Source of the DNA: Bacteroidia bacterium
Lineage (GTDB): Bacteria; Bacteroidota; Bacteroidia; Bacteroidales; BM523
Length of the DNA stretch: 12,107 nucleotides
NCBI GenBank assembly: GCA_016209245.1
Contig: JACQWN010000257.1
Coordinates: forward strand, 1-12,107
Reading direction: 5' to 3'
Shown: positions 1 through 6,027 of the stretch, piece after piece
How the letters are laid out: each line of letters opens with the position of its first letter
How positions within the stretch are numbered: position 1 is the stretch's first letter
The notes under the pieces: model-generated
Database searches by the model: none
Told to the model about the DNA's origin: nothing
Seen by the model: the letters and a program-made list of their open reading frames with translations, nothing else
Program-made: the position numbers and the translations under genes

Positions 1-1
1 C

Positions 2-169
2 GATGTATATGATTTTATAAAAAAAATTCACTACTATGAGAAAAAAGAAAAAGTAACAGTATCAAGAAAAATAATAATTTCACCGATGATAGACTCTGAC
101 GCAATACAAGAAGCAGAATATTATGGAATGGAAGTATATTCAACACTTAAAGAAATTAGATTATTATAA
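2..169 (+). CDS. 3' end of an unidentified protein (possible DUF3782/nuclease-like C-terminus)
   Basis: An open frame enters from the left edge and ends at TAA 167-169, giving the last 55 residues of a protein. The visible tail is lysine-rich, then has a hydrophobic strand followed by 'SPMIDSDAIQEAEYYGMEVYS'-like sequence (about residues 29-48). That strand-helix-strand pattern ('…ISP.I…A…A…G.EVYS') resembles the C-terminal end of DUF3782 and related PD-(D/E)XK-like coiled-coil proteins, where the final strand follows the nuclease core. This is pattern resemblance only, since the catalytic part lies outside the window. Codon use is AT-rich like the neighbours. A gap of 77 bp separates it from the next gene on the same strand. 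Confidence 0.5.
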   Translation, partial: DVYDFIKKIHYYEKKEKVTVSRKIIISPMIDSDAIQEAEYYGMEVYSTLKEIRLL

Positions 170-246
170 TATGCACCCGTTACTTTATGTTCAATTACGG
201 ATTAATAAAACAGTGTATCTGAAGAAGATTGTTCATTGGTTTTAAT

Positions 247-906
247 ATGAAGCTATTTTTTTTTATATCATGTATATTTATCATAATCCAATTGAATTGC
301 GCCGCTCAGCAAACAGACAAAAAAGGTGCAACAGATTTTGCATTAATCATTGCAGGTTGTAAAAATCAAATAAATGGCATTAATAACTTTTCAGATTATG
401 GCTATGGCGGCTCATTATCAATAGTTTTTTATTCCAAAACCAAATATAACCTTGTATCCGGCATTGAATTATGGCAGAACAAAATATTCATTGATTCGGT
501 TCAGGTCACACAAACCGTTTGTCATCATGATATGTTATACACTGTACAATTTCTATCCTTGCCAATAATAATCAGGCTTTCGACAGGAAAAATATTTAAA
601 CCCTTTGTTGAATCTGGTGTAAATATTAACTGGCTGTATTCAGTATATGAAAAAGGACAGGAATATTCTGACAATACAATAAACATCATAGATAATAAAT
701 CAGGTTCTGCAAAAACTGTTGACGTTGGTATTACCGGAGGAATAGGATTAATATTAACCAAAAAAGTCGGTTTTATTCTGAATCTTAATTATCATTATGG
801 CTTACCGGTGATGCTTAAAGAACATTTCACTGAAGTAAGAAATAGTTACTGGAAAATAAGTCTGGGGATTTATTTGAACAGAGGCGCTACGGGAAATTTG
901 TTTTAA
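247..906 (+). CDS. PorT-like outer-membrane beta-barrel protein
   Basis: The product is 219 residues long. It begins with a signal peptide: MK, then a hydrophobic stretch rich in F and I, and a likely signal peptidase I site near 'CAA-QQ' (about residues 18-22). The rest alternates polar and hydrophobic residues in short strands with Gly/aromatic turns ('YGYGGSLSIVFY', 'GITGGIGLIL', 'ILNLNYHYGL') and ends in a strand 'WKISLGIYL'. This is typical of the small outer-membrane beta-barrel families (PorT / OMP_b-brl) of Bacteroidota. The ATG at 247 is preferred over the in-frame TTG at 229 because it puts the signal peptide at the very N-terminus. The gene converges on the toxin gene with only a 14-bp gap. 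Its ligand or function cannot be read from the sequence. The barrel call is fairly safe, the exact family is not. Confidence 0.75.
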   Translation: MKLFFFISCIFIIIQLNCAAQQTDKKGATDFALIIAGCKNQINGINNFSDYGYGGSLSIVFYSKTKYNLVSGIELWQNKIFIDSVQVTQTVCHHDMLYTVQFLSLPIIIRLSTGKIFKPFVESGVNINWLYSVYEKGQEYSDNTINIIDNKSGSAKTVDVGITGGIGLILTKKVGFILNLNYHYGLPVMLKEHFTEVRNSYWKISLGIYLNRGATGNLF

Positions 907-920
907 ATGGATAACCATAG

Positions 921-1577
921 TCATCTGAAAATTTCTTTTCTTAATTTATATGCTTCGTTAACAAAGAAATTTTGCCATTCTTTATGGTCAATATTTTTTA
1001 TCATTCTTGGTAAATCTTTCATTTCGTTTGCAAGCATCAACCTTGAACCTAAATGAATTGCATCAATGTGCCAGTCAAATTTTGCCTTTGCATCCAACAG
1101 GAGTTTTTTGAAAGAGTAATTTTTTTCTTTAATAATAAAATAAATATCTATAAAATCCCTTGCCTGTGTCCGCATTAAAATAGTATGCACCTTATTGACC
1201 GCTATATCATAAATGCTGTCAATAGCAATATTTTTGTACTTTATTCCTTTTTCAATCCGCGGGAATGGATAATAATTAAAATCAATTTTTAAAACTTCAT
1301 CTTTAAAAAAATGTAAAAAAACTGTTTTAACGCCGAATATTTCTCTAAATTCTATCTTTTGTAATTTTAATTGTGCTCCTATCTTTTTTATAAAACTTTT
1401 TATTTTTATCATATTTACTTCTTCTATTTTAATAAAGAAATCCAAGTCCTCTGAAAATCTATGTTGTAAATAGAATTGTGAAAGTGCGGTTCCTCCGGTA
1501 AAATAATATTTTTTTACCAAATACTCATCTTCATTAAGAAAATCTAAAAATTTTTTCTGATTAGGCGTTAATATCAT
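921..1577 (-). CDS. AbiEii/AbiGii-type nucleotidyltransferase, toxin of a type IV-like TA pair
   Basis: The product is 218 residues long. The nucleotidyltransferase core is clear: 'FTGGTAL' (residues 26-32) with the GGT loop, then 'HRFSEDLDFF' (39-48) carrying the two metal-binding acidic residues D44 and D46. A third acidic position is likely at D99 in 'LKIDF'. The later 'KVHTILMRTQARDFIDIYF' (about 129-147) matches the AbiEii-type 'K…R…RD..D.Y' motif with R140, D141 and D144. In characterised AbiE-type systems the toxin transfers nucleotides to tRNA or related targets and blocks growth, and a partner gene relieves it. The target here is unknown. The gene lies 21 bp downstream of the 80-aa gene on the same strand and is probably co-transcribed with it. 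All core motifs are intact, so the enzyme looks functional. A role in phage defence is inference from the family. Confidence 0.85.
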   Translation of the reverse strand: MILTPNQKKFLDFLNEDEYLVKKYYFTGGTALSQFYLQHRFSEDLDFFIKIEEVNMIKIKSFIKKIGAQLKLQKIEFREIFGVKTVFLHFFKDEVLKIDFNYYPFPRIEKGIKYKNIAIDSIYDIAVNKVHTILMRTQARDFIDIYFIIKEKNYSFKKLLLDAKAKFDWHIDAIHLGSRLMLANEMKDLPRMIKNIDHKEWQNFFVNEAYKLRKEIFR

Positions 1578-1598
1578 TATCTTTTCTGTATAAAAAAC

Positions 1599-1841
1599 TT
1601 ATGAGACTTTGTTCAATAAGAGAAATTGAAGATATTTTTTATAAAAAGGGTCTAAAAATAATTTATCCCAGTATTTTTTTACCAATTTCTCATCTAACTT
1701 TTGCCCTTGCAGTCCGTAATTTATTAAATGTTCTAGCTTCCAGATTGTGTAAGCTTCTTTGTGCTTCTTTAATTGCTCGACATCTACCGACCAATGCCAT
1801 ATATTGTCTTTTTTTGATATTTTTTTTGATGTTTTTTTCAT
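1599..1841 (-). CDS. Small putative antitoxin upstream of the AbiEii-type toxin
   Basis: The product is 80 residues long: a lysine/serine-rich start, then 'IWHWSVDVEQLKKHKE' and a helical body with 'LEHLINYGLQGQK' and 'KYWDKLFLDPFYKKYLQFLL'. I recognise the general form of small partner proteins found before AbiEii-like toxins in Bacteroidota, in which a 'W…D…L' strand precedes 'I..VL.YG…D…L..YYG'-type helices (DUF6922-like). This assignment is from memory and tentative. It is not the winged-helix AbiEi antitoxin, which is much longer (roughly 200 residues). The ATG at 1841 opens the frame, and the stop is 21 bp before the toxin start, as expected for an antitoxin-first operon. Autoregulation is plausible, but no operator was identified. 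Confidence 0.7.
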   Translation of the reverse strand: MKKTSKKISKKDNIWHWSVDVEQLKKHKEAYTIWKLEHLINYGLQGQKLDEKLVKKYWDKLFLDPFYKKYLQFLLLNKVS

Positions 1842-1861
1842 GGATGAATAATTTAATTATA

Positions 1862-1869
1862 CAAAAATA
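1862..1869 (-). promoter_or_regulatory. Candidate Bacteroidota -7 promoter element for the TA operon
   Basis: Read on the minus strand this is TATTTTTG, an exact match to the Bacteroidota -7 consensus TAnnTTTG. It lies 20 bp upstream of the antitoxin ATG (1841), which would give a 5' leader of about 15 nt. About 19-21 nt further upstream there is TTTA rather than the ideal -33 TTTG, so the second element is weak. The position fits, but in AT-rich DNA this match could be chance. Confidence 0.4.
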
Positions 1870-1879
1870 GTATTTTACT

Positions 1880-2222
1880 TTAATAAACTATTGTTTTTTG
1901 TACTAAAATTTTAGATGAAAAAATTATTATCGAGCAATAAGCCGAAAAGAATGTACCGGCAATAATCATTATCCTTGATATAGTTGAGGCATAGCCGAAT
2001 AATTTTCCGAAATTCCGGTGTGAATAAGAATATCTTAAAAACAAACTAATTGAATAAGAATAACAAGCCCATCTGGTAATCGGAACCTTTAAGGCTTTTA
2101 AGAAAGACAAATTCGTTAAGAAGCAGAGCTCCGAAGATTAATCCGTCAATTAATGAATATGAAAGATGTAACCGGAATGTTCTTCTCTCGCCGGAAGTCA
2201 AATCTGATAAGAATGGGAACAT
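1880..2222 (-). pseudogene. Frameshifted and truncated remnant of a multi-span membrane transporter (MFS-like)
   Basis: From ATG 2222 the minus strand encodes 58 residues, including 'LTSGERRTFRLHLSYSLIDG', 'ALLLNEFVFLKSLKGSDYQ' and 'MGLLFLF', then stops at TAG 2046-2048. In the neighbouring frame the reading continues with 'SLFLRYSYSHRNFGKLFGYA' and a hydrophobic segment 'SRIMIIAGTFFSAYCSIIIF' to TAA at 1880. Joining the frames near 2050 gives about 113 residues with a soluble N-terminus and three hydrophobic segments, which resembles the start of MFS-type permeases of Bacteroidota (recalled, not searched). Such proteins are normally above 400 residues, so most of the gene is absent. The remnant stops 10 bp short of the TA promoter candidate, which suggests that the TA module or a deletion removed the rest. 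The frame join is well supported. The family name is less certain. Confidence 0.55.
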
Positions 2223-2358
2223 TTTTTATAAAAAATTTCAAAATTATAAACGTTTTTTATATTATTAAACATCTGTTTATAGAAATCAAAAACAATTAAT
2301 TAAACATGAACTGCTGCGGGAATCTGTAAGAGATTTTGCAGAGCGTGAGATAAAACCG
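2223..2358. other. Divergent intergenic region and damaged 5' end of the acyl-CoA dehydrogenase gene
   Basis: From 2223 to about 2268 the sequence is very AT-rich with no clear promoter match. An in-frame TAA (2266-2268) then closes the plus-strand frame of the dehydrogenase. From about 2302 to 2358 the same frame already encodes dehydrogenase-like sequence ('HELLRESVRDFAEREIKP'), with no ATG, GTG or TTG in frame before 2359. The ATG at 2306 is in another frame and meets TAA after seven codons. Confidence 0.6.
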
Positions 2359-3426
2359 TTGGCTAAAGAGCTTGACGAAAAACAGGAATTTTCCGTAGCC
2401 CTTACAAAAAAGATGGGTGAAATGGGACTGTTTGGAATGGTAGTATCCCAGGAATATGGCGGACAGGGTATGGATTATGTGTCGTACATAATTGCTGTGG
2501 AAGAGCTTGCCCGCATAGACGGTTCGCATGCTGCAACCATTGCTGCAGGTAATTCATTGGGTTTAAATCCCTTATACTATTTTGGAAATGAGGCACAAAA
2601 ACGAAAGTATTTACCTGCATTATGCAAAGGTGAAAAATTATGGGGTTTTGGGCTCACCGAGCCGCAAGCGGGTTCTGATTCAAGAAACACGAAGACGACA
2701 GCAAAGCTTGAAAACAAGAAGTGGATAATTAACGGTTCAAAAATATTTATTACTAATGCATCATCTGAAATAACATGGGGCTCGACTATCCAGGTTGTTT
2801 CCGGGAATGCTGACGGTAAAAAAGAATTTTCTGCTATTCTTGTCGAAAACAACAACCCGGGCTTTACACAAAAAACAATGCATGACAAAATGGTGTGGCG
2901 GGCTTCCAACACAGCGGAACTATATTTTGACGATTGTGTTGTTCCTGAAGAAAACTTATTAGGGAAACGTGGTGAAGGATCAAAAATTATGCTTGCAACG
3001 CTCGATTGCGGCAGATTGGCTATTGCTGCTATGGGGCTTGGGCATGCCCAGGGCGCATATGAGCTTGCATTAAAATATTCACAGGAACGGATCCAATTTG
3101 GTCAACCAATCTGCAAGCAGCAGGTAATCGCTTTTAAGCTGGCTGATATGGCATTAAAAATAGAGCTGGCAAGAAACCTGCTTTATAAAGCATGCTGGCT
3201 TCGCGATAATAACAAACCATTTGCAAAGGAAGCCGCTATGTCGAAGCTTTATTGTTCTGAAGTAGCAAAAGAAGTAGCTGATGATGCCGTACAAATTCAT
3301 GGCGGTTACGGCTTAATGAAAGACTATGATGTAGAACGGCATTACCGCGACCAGCGATTATTACAAATCGGAGAAGGAACATCCGAGATTCAACGGCTTG
3401 TGATTTCAAGATATATCGGGTGCTGA
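2359..3426 (+). CDS. Acyl-CoA dehydrogenase (FAD-dependent), 5' end damaged or unusual start
   Basis: This is a short/medium-chain-type acyl-CoA dehydrogenase that introduces the alpha-beta double bond into an acyl-CoA and passes electrons to electron-transfer flavoprotein (fatty-acid or branched-chain catabolism). Counted from TTG 2359, it shows the FAD/substrate loop 'GLTEPQAGSD' at residues 98-107 and the second family signature 'QIHGGYGLMKDYDVERHYRD', which fits Q-x2-G-G-x-G-[LIVMFY]-x2-D-x4-R-x3-D. 'GEGTSEIQRLVISRY' follows at the C-terminus, with E339 as the expected catalytic base. The 355 residues are about 25 short of the usual length near 380. Homologous sequence continues upstream in frame to about 2305, but no ATG/GTG/TTG is available there, so TTG 2359 is only the best conventional start. 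The gene may be start-less, use a rare start, or carry an error. The substrate chain length cannot be told. Confidence 0.88.
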   Translation: MAKELDEKQEFSVALTKKMGEMGLFGMVVSQEYGGQGMDYVSYIIAVEELARIDGSHAATIAAGNSLGLNPLYYFGNEAQKRKYLPALCKGEKLWGFGLTEPQAGSDSRNTKTTAKLENKKWIINGSKIFITNASSEITWGSTIQVVSGNADGKKEFSAILVENNNPGFTQKTMHDKMVWRASNTAELYFDDCVVPEENLLGKRGEGSKIMLATLDCGRLAIAAMGLGHAQGAYELALKYSQERIQFGQPICKQQVIAFKLADMALKIELARNLLYKACWLRDNNKPFAKEAAMSKLYCSEVAKEVADDAVQIHGGYGLMKDYDVERHYRDQRLLQIGEGTSEIQRLVISRYIGC

Positions 3427-3484
3427 AACCTGCTATTTGACAAGGTAAATCCTATTTAGATTATAAAACAGAAAATTTAGTAAT

Positions 3485-5191
3485 ATGCAAAAACGACAGG
3501 TTCCATATGTGCGGTGTAATTTCGAGGAAGTAATAACAGGCAGTTTTTATTATGTTGATAAAACACAATACATAGAAAAGCTTGAAAAATACAAGACCCC
3601 GGTCTTTCTGCGACCACGTAGGTTCGGGAAATCATTATTCACCGAAACTCTGAAATGGTACTACGATATCAAAGCCAAAGACAGATTTCAGGAACTTTTC
3701 GGCAATCTGTACATCGGTAAAAACCCTACGCCGAAACATAACAGTTACTTTTTCCTGTCGCTCGACTTTTCAGGCATGAGCGTTTTTGCTTCTGAAAATT
3801 CGAGGGATATACAAAATTCTTTTGATTCAAAGCTGGGCATTACTTTATGGAGCTTCCTGCATTATTATAAAGAATTACTTAATATAGATGATACTTTTAT
3901 TGAACATTTTGACAAAGTATTTATAAATCAAGCCTCAAAAAAGCTGGAAAAAGTAATCGAACTTGTTCATAAATCGGGTGGTAAACTTTATATTTCTATT
4001 GATGAATATGATAATCTTACAAATGCATTGGCAATTTTGTATCAATATGCTCCTGTCGAAGAAAACGAATACCTGAACATTCTCAGGAAAGGCGGTTTTT
4101 TCCGTACTTTTTTCGAAACTATCAAAGACGGTATTAAAAAGTCGGTTGACAGGGTTTATATAACGGGAATTCTTCCTATTACCATAGCCGACATGAACAG
4201 TGGGTTTAATGTGGCACAATGGATAACCTTTGAGCCGGAGCTAATTAATATGCTCGGTATTACCGAAAGTGAATTTATTAATTTACTTGAAAATATTTAT
4301 CACGACCATAATATTTCTATAGCAAAACAGGAAGTAAAACAAACAATAAACCAATATTATAACGGTTACAGATTTTCATCTGACTCAGAATATGTATATA
4401 ACCCGATGATGACCCTGTTTTATCTTGAAAAAATCATTAATTCAGGGAAGATTCCTAAAACTCTCAGCGATTCAAATATCCGTATTGATTATAACCAGAT
4501 TGCCTTTCTTTTCGGAAATAATTTTCAAAAACGCGATGAAGTTATTGAAACGCTTGCACGTGACAAGCAAATCATTTTTTCATCTGATATTAATATATCC
4601 TTTGATATGCTCGATTATAAAAATGGCAATTACATAATCGAGGGTTTGCTCTATAGTGGAATACTTACGCATAGCCAAGATAATATGATACTAAAAGTAC
4701 CTAATGTAATTACTTATGAGCGTGCATTAAGCTATTTTGAAAGAATAAAAGAATTTGAGATTGAAAAGAAAGATTTTGGCAAATGGATATATGAGTATAT
4801 CAGGAAAGGGAATATTGAATATTTATTAGAAGGTTTCTTTTCAGAAGTCATTCAACAATTTCCCGGCGATTTTTTCGCCAACGTAAACGAAAGTTTTTAT
4901 CACGGGTTGTTTTTCCATCTTATATATAACAATACGCCAAAGGATTTATATGAAGTATTACCGGAATATAACCTTCCAAACGGACAGGCAGATATTATGG
5001 TTCGTTCGCTTCCAAAATCTTCGGTTCAGTGTAAAATAAATGACCTGTTCGAGCTCAAACGTGTGCCGAAATCTGCTGCCGATGAAGAGTTATCGGCAAA
5101 ATTTTATGAGGGAAAACAGCAAATGCAACGCTATCTGCATGGCAAATACAAAAATTGGCGGGGCGTCGTGGTTTGCTTCCGCGGGAATTAA
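3485..5191 (+). CDS. AAA-ATPase-like protein with C-terminal PD-(D/E)XK nuclease-like domain
   Basis: The product is 568 residues long, the usual length for the AAA-ATPase_like (PF09820) plus PDDEXK_9 (PF08011) architecture that is widespread, often in many copies, in Bacteroidota. The N-terminus has 'YVDKTQYI' and a degenerate Walker A 'RPRRFGKSLF' (residues 43-52). A Walker B-like 'ISIDEYDNL' (170-178) follows, then the helical middle with 'YNGYRFS' and 'VYNPMM'. The C-terminal domain keeps a nuclease-like core: 'GQADIMV' with D503, 'FELKRV' with E523 and K525, and 'GKQQMQRY' with Q545/Q546. The biological role of this family is not settled; mobile-element or defence-like functions are only suggested. 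The gene starts 58 bp after the dehydrogenase on the same strand, with no sign of a functional link, and its stop lies in a perfect palindrome. Confidence 0.88.
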   Translation: MQKRQVPYVRCNFEEVITGSFYYVDKTQYIEKLEKYKTPVFLRPRRFGKSLFTETLKWYYDIKAKDRFQELFGNLYIGKNPTPKHNSYFFLSLDFSGMSVFASENSRDIQNSFDSKLGITLWSFLHYYKELLNIDDTFIEHFDKVFINQASKKLEKVIELVHKSGGKLYISIDEYDNLTNALAILYQYAPVEENEYLNILRKGGFFRTFFETIKDGIKKSVDRVYITGILPITIADMNSGFNVAQWITFEPELINMLGITESEFINLLENIYHDHNISIAKQEVKQTINQYYNGYRFSSDSEYVYNPMMTLFYLEKIINSGKIPKTLSDSNIRIDYNQIAFLFGNNFQKRDEVIETLARDKQIIFSSDINISFDMLDYKNGNYIIEGLLYSGILTHSQDNMILKVPNVITYERALSYFERIKEFEIEKKDFGKWIYEYIRKGNIEYLLEGFFSEVIQQFPGDFFANVNESFYHGLFFHLIYNNTPKDLYEVLPEYNLPNGQADIMVRSLPKSSVQCKINDLFELKRVPKSAADEELSAKFYEGKQQMQRYLHGKYKNWRGVVVCFRGN

Positions 5192-5219
5192 TGTAGCGAC
5201 GATGTCGCTACATTAATTC
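5185..5219. terminator. Perfect 16-bp inverted repeat between convergent genes (bidirectional terminator or REP-like element)
   Basis: Left arm 5185-5200 (GAATTAATGTAGCGAC), loop GAT, and right arm 5204-5219 form a perfect hairpin. The TAA of the AAA-ATPase-like gene (5189-5191) is in one arm and the TGA of the minus-strand T9SS gene (5218-5220) overlaps the other. The location fits transcription termination in both directions, although a long U-tract is missing on either side. The inner 'TGTAGCGAC…GTCGCTACA' core is more GC-rich than its surroundings and could be one copy of a dispersed palindromic repeat. Confidence 0.6.
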
Positions 5220-6027
5220 AATCAAATATCACCTTCCTTACCTCAACCCTGTCGCCGTATTTCATCCTCACCAGGTACAGCCCTGTAATTCCCTGTTTGG
5301 GCTTAAAGTTTATTACCTTCTCCGTTCCTTTTTGAACGTTACCTTTGAATATATGGGCGCATACCATTCCTGTGCCGTTTATAAGGTCAATCTCAATTTT
5401 GCCGGTATAGTCTGTTTTGATTTGAATTGTAAGCTCTTTTCTCGCCGGGTTAGGGAATACGGCAAATATATCTTTTCTTTCTGCAATTCTTACAGGCACT
5501 GTCATTACCAGTGTGGTGTCGTAAACCGTGTTCCATGCAGTATTCGTTATTACCGGCGCATTATAATCAAAAATAATACCTGCACGATTTTCAATAAGCG
5601 TGCCATTTGCAAGGTCTTGTTTCAAACGAACTTTGTATTTTAAAAAACCATGGCTCTCCGGTTCGTTCACATTGCTGTCGGGTAAAATAATATTATGAAA
5701 TTTCCATTCCAGAATACCTGTCCCGAATATTCTATATGTACAGGGATGGCTCGTCACACCGAATTCAATGGTTTCAACATTAAGGTATTGCGAAATCGTA
5801 TCGCGTATTACAACGGAAAACGCTGTGTCGGTTCCCGTGTTTTGAAAATTGACATGGTATTCGAGCTGTGTTCCGTTGGGGATAAACCTGCCGTCGGTAA
5901 TTCCTTTGGGCTTTACGAGTTTTTCGTTCGGGTCAAAAGATGCAACTACTTCATACCCTGTAATTACTTGTTCCGGCCATATCGCCCTGTCCTGCTTCTC
6001 CGGTGTTGTATATTGTAAAACATACAA
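5218..6027 (-). CDS. C-terminal fragment of the propeller-like T9SS protein, with the sorting domain
   Basis: This is the 3' part of the gene that begins at 7888, in a different frame. Homologous sequence starts near residue 25 of this frame (about 5955) with 'YEVVASFDPNEK' and continues through 'FQNTGTDTAF', 'LPDSNVNEPESHGF' and 'FDYNAPVITNT'. This is the conserved beta-sandwich module found before T9SS sorting domains in many Bacteroidota surface proteins. From about residue 187 a type A T9SS domain follows: 'FAVFPNPARKELTIQI', then 'GLYLVRM' and 'VEVRKVIF'. It has no signal peptide, and the ATG at 6027 lies inside sequence that codes in the other frame, so independent expression is unlikely. 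The first 24 residues are probably an out-of-frame artefact. Confidence 0.7.
   Translation of the reverse strand: MYVLQYTTPEKQDRAIWPEQVITGYEVVASFDPNEKLVKPKGITDGRFIPNGTQLEYHVNFQNTGTDTAFSVVIRDTISQYLNVETIEFGVTSHPCTYRIFGTGILEWKFHNIILPDSNVNEPESHGFLKYKVRLKQDLANGTLIENRAGIIFDYNAPVITNTAWNTVYDTTLVMTVPVRIAERKDIFAVFPNPARKELTIQIKTDYTGKIEIDLINGTGMVCAHIFKGNVQKGTEKVINFKPKQGITGLYLVRMKYGDRVEVRKVIFD

Noticed and set aside
229..246. TTG at 229 as start of the outer-membrane barrel gene
   Set aside because: It adds six residues before a signal peptide that begins cleanly at ATG 247.
907..918. Small hairpin ATGG-ATAA-CCAT between the convergent barrel and toxin genes as a terminator
   Set aside because: A four-base stem with no T-tract is not distinguishable from chance.
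1880..2110. A separate 76-aa protein on the minus strand
   Set aside because: Its start is inside the reading of the transporter remnant. It is best explained as the second frame of that pseudogene.
2306..2329. ATG 2306 as the dehydrogenase start
   Set aside because: It is out of frame with the dehydrogenase and reaches TAA after seven codons.
5945..5960. Programmed ribosomal frameshift in the propeller-like gene
   Set aside because: No slippery site fits a +1 shift on GTA-TGA, and an apparent missing segment argues for a deletion instead.
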